In this document: positions 34,389 to 43,180 of the stretch, one piece after another | How the letters are laid out: each line of letters starts with the position of its first letter | Position numbering within the stretch: the first letter of the stretch is position 1 | Assembly (NCBI RefSeq): GCF_030440515.1 | Contig: NZ_CP076543.1 | Coordinates: 6,024,501 to 6,088,500 of the forward strand | Direction of reading: 5' to 3' | DNA length: 64,000 bases | Source: Streptomyces xanthophaeus | GTDB taxonomy: Bacteria; Actinomycetota; Actinomycetes; Streptomycetales; Streptomycetaceae | The notes under the pieces: model-generated | What the model was told of the DNA's origin: nothing | Databases searched by the model: none | The model's input: only the letters and a program-made list of their open reading frames with translations | Made by a program: the position numbers and the translations under genes

Positions 34389-37029
34389 GCCGGGCGTTGG
34401 TGTGCCGGGTGGGCTCGGCGGTGGCCGGATCCTCCGGCCAGGGGTGCTTGGGGTAGCGCCCGCGCAGCTCCGCACGCACGGCCCGGTAGCCGCCCTGCCA
34501 GAAGGAGGCGAGGTCGGCGGTGACGGCGGCGGGCCGGCCGGCGGGCGACAGCAGGTGCACCAACACCGGTACGCCGGCCACCCGCGGGGTCTCGGCCAGC
34601 CCGAACAGCTCCTGCAGCTTCACCGCGAGCACCGGCTGGCCGTGCTCGGCGGAGTAGTCCACCCGGATCCGGGATCCGCTGGGCACCTCCAGGCGTTCCG
34701 GAGCCAGCTCGTCCAGCCGCACGGCCTCCCCGGTGGCCCACGGCAGCAGCCGGTTCAGGGCCTGCCCGGCGTCGATCCGTCCGAGGTCGGCGCGGCGCCG
34801 GGCCCGGGACAGCTCGGGCTCCAACCACTCGTCGGCCCGCTCCAGCAGGGCCCGGTCCTCGGCCACGTCGGGCCAGGCACCGCCGAGCGTGCGGTGCAGG
34901 AAGCCGAGGCGGGCCCGCAGGGTCAGCGCGTCCGGGGACCAGCGCAGCAGCCCGAGCCCCTCGGCGCGCAGCCCGTCGAGGAGCGCGGCCCGTACGAGCG
35001 CGGGGTCCGGGGTGCGCAGCGGACGTACGGCCAGTCCGATCGCCCCGAGCCGCTCGGCGGCGCGGGCGACGAGGTCGCCGTCCTCCCAGTGGACCTCTTC
35101 CCCCGCGGTGAGCAGGTGCGCGGCGGCGGCCCGGGCCGTGTCCTCGTCGATGACGGCGCCGAGCCGGACCCGGGCGGATGCGGAATGCGGGGGCCTGTCG
35201 GCGACGGCGACGGCCAGCCAGGGTGCCTGGCGCAGGCCCGATCCGTCGCCGACCCCGGCCGCGGTGCCGTTGGCCATGAGGAAGGCCCCTTCGCCCCTGG
35301 CTTTCGCCACCCGCTCGGGGAACGCGAGGGCGGCGATGAGCCCGGCGACGCCGTCGTCGGGTGCCGCACCGCTGCCGGGGCTCCGCCCCGGACCCCGCGC
35401 CTCAAACGCCGGCGAGGCTGATTCTTCAGCCCCGCCGGCGTTTGAGGCGCGGGTCTGGTCCCCGGCAGCGGTGCTCCCGACCGGGGTGCGGGGTGCAGAC
35501 CCGGCCCCGGTTTCGGCGGTGCGCCCCGCAGGGGAAACGGCACGCTCCAGGCGGCGGGCCTCCGCGCGCCAGCGGCCCGCGTAGCCGTCGCCGCCCGCGC
35601 GGGCCTGCCGCCACGCGCCGGCCAGGTCGTCCCCGTACTCGCGCGGCGGCTCCTCGCTCAGCAGGGCCACCACCTCCGCCGCCCGGCGGGCACCGAAGGC
35701 CGAGGAGCCGTCCAGCAGGGCCCGGGCCAGCCGCGGGTGCAGCCCGAGCCGGGCCATCCGCTGCCCGCGCGCGGTGACCGCACCGGCCGGGGACACCGCG
35801 CCGACGGCCACCAGCACCTCGCGCGCCGCGGCCATGGCCCCCGCCGGGGGCGGATCCAGCAGGGCCAGCCCGGCCGAGTCCGGGTCGCCCCAGCAGGCGG
35901 CCTGCAGGGCGAACTGCGCCAGGTCGGCGATGCGGATCTCCGGCGAGGGGAACGCGGGCAGTCGGCCGTCCTCCGCCTCGGCCCAGCAGCGGTACACCGT
36001 GCCCGGTGCCTCGCGCCCGGCCCGGCCCGCCCGCTGGCGCCCGGCCGCGCGGGACGCCCGTACGGTCGCCAGCGCGCCCAGCCCCCGCGCGTGGTCCGTC
36101 CGGGGCTCGCGGGCCAGTCCGGAGTCCACCACCACGCGTACCCCGGGGACGGTCAGGCTCGACTCCGCCACGGCGGTCGACAGGATCACCCGGCGGTGCT
36201 CCGCGACGGAGAGCACCGCGTCCTGGACGGCCGCCGGGGCCCGGCCGTGGATCTGGAGCACCTCCGCGTCCACCCCGGTCAGCTGCCCGGCGACCCGGGC
36301 GATCTCGCCGACGCCGGGCAGGAAGCACAGGACGTCGCCGTCGCGTTCCGCCAGTGCCCGCCGTACCACCGAGGCCACGTGCGTCAGCTGCGCCGGATCC
36401 ACCCGCATCCCGTGCGGGGGCCGCACCGGCCGGGCCGGCGGGGCCCAGACCTTCTCCACGGGGTACGAGACCCCCGCGGCCTCCACCACCGGCGCGCCGC
36501 CCAGCACCCGCGCCCAGCCGGCGGAGTCCGTCGTCGCCGAGGCCGCCACCAGCCGAAGCTCCGGGCGCAGGGTCTCCCGTACGTCGAGGAGGAAGGCGGC
36601 GACCGTGTCGGCGTCCAGGTGCCGCTCGTGGCACTCGTCCAGGACCACGACGTCCACCCCGGCCAGCTCCTGGTCACGCTGGAGGCGCTGGAGCAGCACT
36701 CCGGTGGTCACCACCTCCACCACGGTGTCCGGGCCCGCCACCCGTTCCCCGCGCACGGTGAAGCCGACCGCGCCGCCCACCTGCCCGCCCAGCAGCCAGG
36801 CCATCCGGCGCGCCGCGGCCCGGGCCGCGATGCGCCGGGGCTCGGCGACGACCACCTTGCGCCGCGGCCCGCCGCCCACCAGCCCGGCCAGGACCAGCGG
36901 CACCAGCGTGGTCTTGCCGGTGCCGGGCGGGGCGCAGAGCACCGCCGTGCCGTGGCCGTCCAGCGCCGAGACGAGCGCGGGCACGGCCTCCCGTACGGGC
37001 AGGGCGTCGAGGGCGGCGGTACGGATCAC
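34378..37029 (-). CDS. hrpB: ATP-dependent helicase HrpB (883 aa) with embedded hairpin repeat
   Basis: A DExH RNA-helicase-like ATPase. Walker A is GTGKT (36-40), the Walker B box is DECH (131-134), and the helicase C domain includes LSTAVAESSLTVPGV and GRAGREAPGTVYR (QxxGRxGR-like). The C-terminal HrpB-specific domain has ELFGLAETPR and PVLVHLLSPAGRP. Residues about 520-552 are encoded by a 95-bp imperfect inverted repeat (35374-35468), absent from the usual ~820-residue family layout; it falls in the linker before LIAALAFPERVAKAR and keeps the frame. It starts with GTG one base after the methyltransferase stop, so the two form an operon. Cellular role in bacteria is poorly known. Confidence 0.93.
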   Translation of the reverse strand: MIRTAALDALPVREAVPALVSALDGHGTAVLCAPPGTGKTTLVPLVLAGLVGGGPRRKVVVAEPRRIAARAAARRMAWLLGGQVGGAVGFTVRGERVAGPDTVVEVVTTGVLLQRLQRDQELAGVDVVVLDECHERHLDADTVAAFLLDVRETLRPELRLVAASATTDSAGWARVLGGAPVVEAAGVSYPVEKVWAPPARPVRPPHGMRVDPAQLTHVASVVRRALAERDGDVLCFLPGVGEIARVAGQLTGVDAEVLQIHGRAPAAVQDAVLSVAEHRRVILSTAVAESSLTVPGVRVVVDSGLAREPRTDHARGLGALATVRASRAAGRQRAGRAGREAPGTVYRCWAEAEDGRLPAFPSPEIRIADLAQFALQAACWGDPDSAGLALLDPPPAGAMAAAREVLVAVGAVSPAGAVTARGQRMARLGLHPRLARALLDGSSAFGARRAAEVVALLSEEPPREYGDDLAGAWRQARAGGDGYAGRWRAEARRLERAVSPAGRTAETGAGSAPRTPVGSTAAGDQTRASNAGGAEESASPAFEARGPGRSPGSGAAPDDGVAGLIAALAFPERVAKARGEGAFLMANGTAAGVGDGSGLRQAPWLAVAVADRPPHSASARVRLGAVIDEDTARAAAAHLLTAGEEVHWEDGDLVARAAERLGAIGLAVRPLRTPDPALVRAALLDGLRAEGLGLLRWSPDALTLRARLGFLHRTLGGAWPDVAEDRALLERADEWLEPELSRARRRADLGRIDAGQALNRLLPWATGEAVRLDELAPERLEVPSGSRIRVDYSAEHGQPVLAVKLQELFGLAETPRVAGVPVLVHLLSPAGRPAAVTADLASFWQGGYRAVRAELRGRYPKHPWPEDPATAEPTRHTNARLRR
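35374..35468. repeat. Dispersed inverted repeat inside hrpB, copy 2
   Basis: The left arm GCCGGGGCTCCGCCCCGG... (from 35374) and the right arm ending GGTCTGGTCCCCGGC (to 35468) are imperfect reverse complements meeting at a TTCT centre. The left arm matches copy 1 at 457-502. It adds about 32 codons (TRASNAGGAEESASPAFEAR) to hrpB without breaking the frame. Confidence 0.85.
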
Positions 37030-37030
37030 G

Positions 37031-37879
37031 TCAGTCGCGCTCGCAGACGAAGATCGCGGTGCCCGGGATCAGGTTGCCGCGCAGCGGGGACCAGCCGCCC
37101 CACTCCTGGCTGTTCCACTCCGGCCACTCGGGCTCGACCAGGTCGAGCAGGCGGAAGCCGCCCGCGACCACGTCGCGCACCCGGTCGCCGATCGTGCGGT
37201 GGTGCTCCACATATACGGCGCGGCCCTGCTCGTCCTGTTCCACGTACGCGGTGCGGTCGAAGTAGGAGGCGGCGACGGACAGCCCCTCGGGTCCGGGCTC
37301 GTCGGGGAAGGCCCAGCGGACGGGGTGGGTCACGGAGAAGACCCAGCGGCCGCCGGGGCGCAGGACGCGGTGCACCTCGCGCATGACATTGACGGGGTCG
37401 GCGACGAAGGGGACGGCGCCGTAGGCGGAGCAGGCCATGTCGAAGGAGCCGGCGCGGAAGGGCAGGCGTCCGGCGTCCGCCTCGACGAGGGGGAGGTCGT
37501 CGCCGATGCGCAGGGCGTGCTGGAGCTGGCGGTGGGAGAGGTCGAGGGCGACCGGGCGGGCGCCCTGGGCGGCCAGCCAGCGCGAGCACTGGGCGGCGCC
37601 GGCGCCGATCTCCAGGATGTCCTTGTCCCTGAGGGAGGCGGCGGGGCCGAGGAGGGCCGCCTCCGCCTCGTCGAGCCCCTCGGGACCCCACACGAAGCGG
37701 TCGTCGCCGAGGAAGGCGCCGTGGTCGCTCTGGTACTCGTCGGCGTTGCGGTCCCACCAGCTGCGGCTCGCCCGGCTGCTCTCCGCTTCCCCCGCGTCAC
37801 GCCGTGTGGCCTCGGGGTCTTCCACCGAGACCGGATCGGCTTCGGACGCTACTTCGGAGGCGTAGTCCTCTTGGTTCAT
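37031..37879 (-). CDS. Class I SAM-dependent methyltransferase (282 aa)
   Basis: After an acidic N-terminus (about 40 residues) and SRSWWDRNADEYQSDHG, the Rossmann motif I is DILEIGAGAAQCSRWLA, motif II region VALDLSHRQLQHA, and the post-II segment DMACSAYGAVPFV, FSVTHPVRW. It resembles UbiE/Methyltransf_11 small-molecule enzymes. The substrate is unknown. The ATG at 37879 lacks a strong ribosome site. Its stop is one base before the hrpB start, so they are cotranscribed; the pairing may be positional only. Confidence 0.88.
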   Translation of the reverse strand: MNQEDYASEVASEADPVSVEDPEATRRDAGEAESSRASRSWWDRNADEYQSDHGAFLGDDRFVWGPEGLDEAEAALLGPAASLRDKDILEIGAGAAQCSRWLAAQGARPVALDLSHRQLQHALRIGDDLPLVEADAGRLPFRAGSFDMACSAYGAVPFVADPVNVMREVHRVLRPGGRWVFSVTHPVRWAFPDEPGPEGLSVAASYFDRTAYVEQDEQGRAVYVEHHRTIGDRVRDVVAGGFRLLDLVEPEWPEWNSQEWGGWSPLRGNLIPGTAIFVCERD

Positions 37880-38001
37880 GGGGCCCGTCGTCGTAGTCTG
37901 CGAATGTCTTCTGAATGTGGCAGGAAGCGCCAGGAACGGCTTCCTGCCCATGAATTGTGCCGGTTGTGCGGCGATCCGCCCGGGGTGTGCGCCTTCGCGC
38001 A

Positions 38002-38232
38002 TTGACCCTGTCCGGCTGCCCCCGTATGCTACAAGTTGCGCTGCGAGCCTGTGCTCCTCAGACCTAGCAGGCTGCGCTTGCATCTGTTGATGTCCCCTCG
38101 GTTTTCGAGGCCCCGCCGCTCTTCGCGGAAGGGGGTCTCCTTGGCTGTCCGGCTTCTTCGGCAGATGCCGATAAGGGCTCCCGGCGTAGCAGTACCTACG
38201 ACTTTCTGTCCGTAACCGGAGCCCTTTCCCAC
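38002..38232 (+). promoter_or_regulatory. rpsA promoter and long 5' leader
   Basis: TTGACC (38002-38007) and TATGCT (38025-38030) with a 17-bp spacer form an excellent housekeeping-sigma promoter. Transcription would start near 38037, leaving a leader of about 195 nt. The leader contains small hairpins (for example CCGCTCTTCGCGG near 38113) and a long C/T-rich tract near the start codon, with no good Shine-Dalgarno; S1 autoregulation of its own leader is known in E. coli and possible here. Confidence 0.75.
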
Positions 38233-39741
38233 ATGACGAGCAGCACCGAGACCACCTCTACCACTCCGCAGGTAGCGGTCAACGACATCGGTAACGAGGA
38301 AGCCTTCCTCGCCGCGATCGACGAGACGATCAAGTACTTCAACGACGGCGACATCGTCGACGGCGTCATCGTGAAGGTCGACCGGGACGAGGTCCTGCTC
38401 GACATCGGTTACAAGACCGAAGGCGTGATCCCGAGCCGTGAGCTCTCGATCAAGCACGACGTCGACCCGAACGAGGTCGTCAAGGTCGGCGACGAGATCG
38501 AGGCCCTGGTTCTCCAGAAGGAGGACAAGGAAGGCCGCCTGATCCTGTCCAAGAAGCGCGCTCAGTACGAGCGTGCCTGGGGCACGATCGAGAAGATCAA
38601 GGAAGAAGACGGCATCGTCACCGGTACCGTCATCGAGGTCGTCAAGGGTGGTCTCATCCTCGACATCGGCCTCCGCGGCTTCCTGCCGGCCTCTCTCGTC
38701 GAGATGCGTCGTGTCCGCGACCTCCAGCCCTACGTGGGCAAGGAGCTCGAGGCGAAGATCATCGAGCTGGACAAGAACCGCAACAACGTGGTCCTGTCCC
38801 GCCGCGCCTGGCTGGAGCAGACCCAGTCCGAGGTTCGCCAGACGTTCCTCACCACCCTGCAGAAGGGTCAGGTCCGCTCCGGCGTCGTTTCCTCGATCGT
38901 CAACTTCGGTGCCTTCGTGGACCTGGGTGGCGTCGACGGTCTCGTCCACGTCTCCGAGCTGTCCTGGAAGCACATCGACCACCCGTCCGAGGTTGTCGAG
39001 GTCGGCCAGGAGGTCACCGTCGAGGTTCTCGACGTGGACATGGACCGCGAGCGTGTCTCCCTGTCGCTGAAGGCGACGCAGGAGGACCCGTGGCAGCAGT
39101 TCGCCCGGACCCACCAGATCGGTCAGGTCGTCCCGGGTAAGGTCACCAAGCTGGTTCCGTTCGGTGCGTTCGTCCGCGTGGACGAGGGCATCGAGGGTCT
39201 GGTCCACATCTCCGAGCTGGCCGAGCGCCACGTGGAGATCCCGGAGCAGGTCGTCCAGGTCAACGACGAGATCTTCGTCAAGGTCATCGACATCGACCTT
39301 GAGCGTCGCCGGATCTCGCTGTCGCTGAAGCAGGCCAACGAGTCCTTCGGTGCCGACCCGGCGTCGGTCGAGTTCGACCCGACCCTGTACGGCATGGCCG
39401 CGTCTTACGACGACCAGGGCAACTACATCTACCCCGAGGGCTTCGACCCCGAGACCAACGACTGGCTCGAGGGCTTCGACAAGCAGCGCGAGGCCTGGGA
39501 GACCCAGTACGCCGAGGCGCAGCAGCGCTTCGAGCAGCACCAGGCTCAGGTCATCAAGAGCCGCGAGGCCGACGAGGCCGCTGCTGCCGAGGGTGCTGCC
39601 GCCCCGGCCGCCGGTGGCAACGCCGGTGCGGGCATCTCGGGTGGTTCGTACTCCTCGGAGTCGGACGAGACCTCCGGCGCCCTGGCGTCGGACGAGGCCC
39701 TGGCCGCGCTCCGCGAGAAGCTGGCCGGCGGCCAGAGCTGA
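38233..39741 (+). CDS. rpsA: 30S ribosomal protein S1 (502 aa)
   Basis: Helps the 30S subunit bind mRNA. Four S1 RNA-binding domains are visible: about 36-105 (GDIVDGVIVKVDRDEVLLDIG), 121-190 (GIVTGTVIEVVKGGLILDIG), 208-276 (GQVRSGVVSSIVNFGAFVDLG) and 293-362 (GQVVPGKVTKLVPFGAFVRVD), each ending in a variant of RISLSLK. This is the shorter actinobacterial form; E. coli S1 has six. The acidic tail (ETSGALASDEALAALREKL) is typical. Strong promoter and long leader upstream; a UUCG hairpin terminates. Confidence 0.98.
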   Translation: MTSSTETTSTTPQVAVNDIGNEEAFLAAIDETIKYFNDGDIVDGVIVKVDRDEVLLDIGYKTEGVIPSRELSIKHDVDPNEVVKVGDEIEALVLQKEDKEGRLILSKKRAQYERAWGTIEKIKEEDGIVTGTVIEVVKGGLILDIGLRGFLPASLVEMRRVRDLQPYVGKELEAKIIELDKNRNNVVLSRRAWLEQTQSEVRQTFLTTLQKGQVRSGVVSSIVNFGAFVDLGGVDGLVHVSELSWKHIDHPSEVVEVGQEVTVEVLDVDMDRERVSLSLKATQEDPWQQFARTHQIGQVVPGKVTKLVPFGAFVRVDEGIEGLVHISELAERHVEIPEQVVQVNDEIFVKVIDIDLERRRISLSLKQANESFGADPASVEFDPTLYGMAASYDDQGNYIYPEGFDPETNDWLEGFDKQREAWETQYAEAQQRFEQHQAQVIKSREADEAAAAEGAAAPAAGGNAGAGISGGSYSSESDETSGALASDEALAALREKLAGGQS

Positions 39742-39790
39742 TCGCAGCGCGCATCACACTCCGGTGTGAGCCGAGCTGAACTGCGTTGAA

Positions 39791-39828
39791 CGGTAAGGCC
39801 CGTCCCCTTCGGGGGGCGGGCCTTACCG
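39791..39828 (+). terminator. rpsA terminator with UUCG tetraloop
   Basis: CGGTAAGGCCCGTCCCC (39791-39807) pairs with 39812-39828 (one G.U) around the exceptionally stable loop TTCG, followed by CGTTTCC. Confidence 0.9.
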
Positions 39829-39852
39829 CGTTTCCCCGTCCGGTCTCCCGCT

Positions 39853-39933
39853 CGTGATCCGCTGCGTCCGCCGCGTGATCCGCCGCGTGATCTTCCGCGT
39901 GATCCGCCGCGTGATCCATGATGTGATCCGTTG
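39853..39933. repeat. 12-bp tandem repeat (CGTGATCCGCCG)
   Basis: Five contiguous 12-bp units at 39874-39933 (CGTGATCCGCCG, then variants with TTCCG, CGCCG, CATGA, CGTTG), plus a first copy at 39853-39864 separated by a 9-bp partial unit. Each has GTGATC at the same phase. It lies between the rpsA terminator and the PAC2 gene. Function unknown; it could bind a protein in register about once per helical turn. Confidence 0.85.
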
Positions 39934-40013
39934 CGTTCCTGTGAATGCGGCCAACTGGGGAATGGCCGGGCCGCCTTGGACGTTCTTGGCTGAGAACGAG
40001 GCGAGGAGGAGTG

Positions 40014-40958
40014 GTGACGGTGCTTGATCCACAGGGTTTGTACGAATGGGATGCCAAGGGCCTGGCGGTGGCCGACCTGGCGGTCGCCCAGGACTCGGCC
40101 GGGCTGGTCATGCTGTACCACTTCGAGGGGTACATCGACGCGGGTGAGGCCGGCGAGCAGATCGTCGAGCGGCTCCTGGACACCCTGCCCCACCAGGTGG
40201 TCGCCCGCTTCGACGCGGACCGGCTGGTGGACTACCGGGCCCGGCGCCCGCTGCTGACCTTCCAGCGCGACCGCTGGACGGAGTTCGAGGAGCCCCGGCT
40301 GGAGGTCCGGCTCGTCCAGGACGCCACCGGAGCGCCCTTCCTGCTGCTGTCCGGCCCGGAGCCGGACGTGGAGTGGGAGCGTTTCGCCGTCGCCGTCCGG
40401 CAGATCGTCGAGCGCCTCGGCGTCCGGCTCTCGGTCAACTTCCACGGCATCCCGATGGGCGTCCCGCACACCCGTCCCGTGGGCATCACCCCGCACGGCA
40501 ACCGCACCGACCTCATGCCGGGCCACCGCAGCCCCTTCGACGAGGCCCAGGTGCCGGGCAGCGCGGAGTCCCTGGTGGAGTTCCGCCTGGCCCAGGCCGG
40601 GCACGACGTGCTGGGCGTCGCCGCGCACGTACCGCACTACGTCGCGCGCTCCGCGTACCCGGACGCCGCGCTGACGGTGCTGGAGGCGATCACGGCGGCG
40701 ACCGGGCTGGTGCTGCCGGCCGTGGCGCACGCCCTGCGCACCGAGGCGCACCGCACCCAGACGGAGATCGACCGGCAGATCCGCGAGGGCGACGAGGAGC
40801 TGGTCAGCCTGGTGCAGGGGCTGGAGCACCAGTACGACGCGGCCGCCGGGGCCGAGACTCGGGGCAACATGATCGCCGAGCCGGCGGAGCTGCCGTCGGC
40901 GGACGAGATCGGCCGCGAGTTCGAGCGGTTCCTGGCGGAGCGCGAGGGCGAGAACTGA
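40014..40958 (+). CDS. PAC2-family protein (proteasome assembly chaperone-like, 314 aa)
   Basis: The PAC2 core runs from [25 protein letters not shown] through [19 protein letters not shown], the [12 protein letters not shown] segment, and [27 protein letters not shown]. Actinobacterial members of this family are thought to relate to the Pup-proteasome world, but their role is not established. AGGAGGA is at 40004-40010; GTG at 40014 or GTG at 40020 are both possible starts, the latter better spaced. A helical C-terminus is acidic. coaE follows 31 bp downstream. Confidence 0.88.
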   Translation: MTVLDPQGLYEWDAKGLAVADLAVAQDSAGLVMLYHFEGYIDAGEAGEQIVERLLDTLPHQVVARFDADRLVDYRARRPLLTFQRDRWTEFEEPRLEVRLVQDATGAPFLLLSGPEPDVEWERFAVAVRQIVERLGVRLSVNFHGIPMGVPHTRPVGITPHGNRTDLMPGHRSPFDEAQVPGSAESLVEFRLAQAGHDVLGVAAHVPHYVARSAYPDAALTVLEAITAATGLVLPAVAHALRTEAHRTQTEIDRQIREGDEELVSLVQGLEHQYDAAAGAETRGNMIAEPAELPSADEIGREFERFLAEREGEN

Positions 40959-40989
40959 CGTACGGGCCGGGCCCCCTATGCTGCGGGGC

Positions 40990-41598
40990 ATGCTGAAAGT
41001 AGGCCTGACGGGCGGAATCGGTGCCGGCAAGAGCGAGGTCTCGCGACTGCTGGCGGGGTACGGGGCGATCGTCGTCGACGCCGATCGGATCGCGCGCGAG
41101 GTCGTGGAGCCCGGTACGCCGGGGCTCGCGGCCGTCGTGGCGGCCTTCGGGGAGTCGGTGCTGACCGCGGAGGGGACGCTGGACCGGCCGAAGCTGGGGT
41201 CCATCGTGTTCGCGGACCCGGCGAAGCTCCAGACCCTCAACGCGATCGTGCACCCCCTGGTGGGGGTCCGGTCGGCGGAGCTGGAAGCCGCCGCGGGGGC
41301 CGACGCGATCGTGGTGCACGACGTACCGCTGCTCGCCGAGAACGGCCTGGCGCCCCTCTACGACCTGGTCGTCGTGGTGGACGCGGCGCCGCAGACGCAG
41401 CTGGCGCGGCTGACCGCGCTGCGCGGGATGGCCGAGGAGGAGGCGCGGGCCCGGATGGCCGCGCAGGCGACCCGGGAGCAGCGGCTCGCGGTGGCGACCC
41501 TCGTGATCGACAACGACGGACCGCTGGCGGCGCTGGAGCCGCAGGTGCGCAAGGTGTGGGACGAGCTCACGGCGCGGGCGGCGGGCGGGGCCGCCTGA
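40990..41598 (+). CDS. coaE: Dephospho-CoA kinase (202 aa)
   Basis: Last step of coenzyme A synthesis: phosphorylates the ribose of dephospho-CoA. P-loop [11 protein letters not shown] is at residues about 8-18; [15 protein letters not shown] and [13 protein letters not shown] are CoaE signatures; [17 protein letters not shown] is the conserved end. ATG 40990 ([11 protein letters not shown]) is the natural start; an ATG four codons earlier lacks spacing. There is no fused C-terminal domain, unlike mycobacterial CoaE. Confidence 0.95.
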   Translation: MLKVGLTGGIGAGKSEVSRLLAGYGAIVVDADRIAREVVEPGTPGLAAVVAAFGESVLTAEGTLDRPKLGSIVFADPAKLQTLNAIVHPLVGVRSAELEAAAGADAIVVHDVPLLAENGLAPLYDLVVVVDAAPQTQLARLTALRGMAEEEARARMAAQATREQRLAVATLVIDNDGPLAALEPQVRKVWDELTARAAGGAA

Positions 41599-41664
41599 CG
41601 TGTGCATGGAATAGCGGGTGGGGCGGGGGCGTTGAACGCGCCCGGAGAGGGAAGGATTTCGAAC

Positions 41665-42081
41665 GTGTCCGAGACCACGCGCCCCACACCGTCCAGCCCG
41701 GAAACCCACGTCATCGACTACCGGGCCGCCGAGCAGCTGCTCGCCGCCCGGGACCCGCGCGGCGCGGTCAAGCTGCTCGACTCGGTCATAGCCGCCCACC
41801 CGGAGAACACGGCGGCGCGGCTGCTGCGGGCCCGGGCGTTCTTCGCGGCGGCGCAACTGCGACCGGCGGAGCTGGAGTTCGAGCTGGTGCTGGAGCGGGA
41901 GCCGGACAACGCCTTCGCCCACTTCGCGCTGGCCCGTACCTTCGAGCGCTCGGGCCGGCCCGAGCAGGCGCGCAAGCACTTCCGCCTCGCCGCGGCCCTC
42001 GACCCGCAGCCCGACTACCTGGCGGCAGCCCGTTTCGAGGGCCCGGCCGCGGAGGGCCCGGACGGAGCCGGCCCCGCCTGA
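41665..42081 (+). CDS. Tetratricopeptide-repeat protein (138 aa)
   Basis: Three consecutive TPR-like helix pairs (AAEQLLAARDPRGAVKLLDSVIAAHPENTAARLL, RARAFFAAAQLRPAELEFELVL, and AHFALARTFERSGRPEQARKHFRLAAALDP, each shown only in part) make a small adaptor-like protein with no membrane anchor. The GTG at 41665 has GGAAGGA at a good distance. It follows coaE by 66 bp. Partner unknown. Confidence 0.85.
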   Translation: MSETTRPTPSSPETHVIDYRAAEQLLAARDPRGAVKLLDSVIAAHPENTAARLLRARAFFAAAQLRPAELEFELVLEREPDNAFAHFALARTFERSGRPEQARKHFRLAAALDPQPDYLAAARFEGPAAEGPDGAGPA

Positions 42082-42082
42082 C

Positions 42083-42343
42083 TCACCGGCTTCGGGGCGG
42101 CTCGTACGGAGGGATGTCCGGGCCGGGCTGGTAGTGGGGCCCCTGGTGGATGTGGCGCACGATCATGAACAGGTCGACGGCCACGACCACCGCCAGCGCC
42201 CCGCAGGCGGCCGCCCATCCGGGACGGCCCACCAGCGAGAACAAGGCCGTGCCGACGGCAGCCCAGACCAGCCCCCAGACACCCAGCCAGAACCGCAGCC
42301 GCAGCGGACTGCGCGCGGTCACCGGCTCATTACCGGAACGCAT
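42083..42343 (-). CDS. DUF6343-type small membrane protein (86 aa)
   Basis: The start MRSGNEPVTARSPLRLRFWL and two hydrophobic helices (GVWGLVWAAVGTALFSLV and AAACGALAVVVAVDLFMIV) followed by a hydrophilic tail HIHQGPHYQPGPDIPPY match a family of small Streptomyces membrane proteins (DUF6343, from memory). ATG 42343 is better placed after AGAGG than ATG 42349. It is convergent with the TPR gene, one base apart. Confidence 0.78.
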   Translation of the reverse strand: MRSGNEPVTARSPLRLRFWLGVWGLVWAAVGTALFSLVGRPGWAAACGALAVVVAVDLFMIVRHIHQGPHYQPGPDIPPYEPPRSR

Positions 42344-42382
42344 GGCCATCGCCTCTCATGTCCATGGTCCCACCCCCTCCGG

Positions 42383-43006
42383 TCAGGGGTTCAGCTTGTT
42401 CACGGCCTTGGTGGTCGTCTTCTTGAAATCGGCGACCGGGGCGTGGGACAGGTTGCCCATCTCGCCCCACTGCACGACGGTCACGGTGGAGCCGTCGCGC
42501 CCGATCCCGTACAGGTGCACCCCGGGCTCGGAGTCGGGGACGGAGGTGTGGACCCCGTAGACGTGCGCGCCCTCCTCGACGGGGAGCGTGCCGTAGTCCT
42601 GCCAGGAGGCGGTGCCGCCCGGGGTCGTCCGCAGCCAGTCGGCGGCGCAGGCGGCGACCTTGCGCTCCAGGGCGCCGACGAGCTTGGCCGCCGCGGCGGG
42701 CGAGGCGGACCGTACGGAGACCTGCACGGCGCCGGTGTCGTACTCGGTGCCGAAGGCGCGGTGCCAGCTGCCCGCGGCCGGAAGCACGCCCTCCAGGCAG
42801 AACGGCGCGGACTCGGGCAGCCCCTTGGTGACGGCGCCGGCGTACCAGGGCGAGGTGGGGTGCGGCGGAAGGTCGGTGCCGGCCAGGAAGCCGGGCGCGG
42901 TGGCGGCCGCGGCGGAGGAGCCGGCGGAGGCGGTCAGGAGGAGGGCGGCCGCCGCCGCGACGAGTGCGGTGGTGAGCGCGGTGGCGGTGCCGGAACGTCG
43001 GAACAT
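42383..43006 (-). CDS. Secreted protein of unknown function (207 aa)
   Basis: A clear signal peptide (about 30 residues, AAAALLLTASAGSSAAA) leads into a compact domain with two or three cysteines (FCLEGVLP, VAACAADWL). No known family comes to mind. The sequence FGTEYDTGAVQVSVRSA and SHAPVADFKKTTTKAVNKL suggest a folded extracellular domain. GGGGAG precedes the ATG. It may form a leftward pair with the DUF6343 gene 39 bp downstream. Confidence 0.75.
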   Translation of the reverse strand: MFRRSGTATALTTALVAAAAALLLTASAGSSAAAATAPGFLAGTDLPPHPTSPWYAGAVTKGLPESAPFCLEGVLPAAGSWHRAFGTEYDTGAVQVSVRSASPAAAAKLVGALERKVAACAADWLRTTPGGTASWQDYGTLPVEEGAHVYGVHTSVPDSEPGVHLYGIGRDGSTVTVVQWGEMGNLSHAPVADFKKTTTKAVNKLNP

Positions 43007-43180
43007 GGTCGGTTCTCCCCGTGGGTGTGGTGGTGTGTGCCTGACGAGCCTGTTCCCCGCACGGCGTGGCGGGCGACCGATCGCGGCGAATCCGGGACGC
43101 TGGAACGGCCGTACGCGCCGTCACCTGGGGGAACACCTCATGCATGGAACGCGGTCGCGGGACGCGGAACGGGGGAGAGC

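Noticed and set aside
39823..40032. A 69-codon leftward gene encoding ITRRITRK repeats
   Set aside because: It is only the translation of the 12-bp repeat array, with no start signal or known family.
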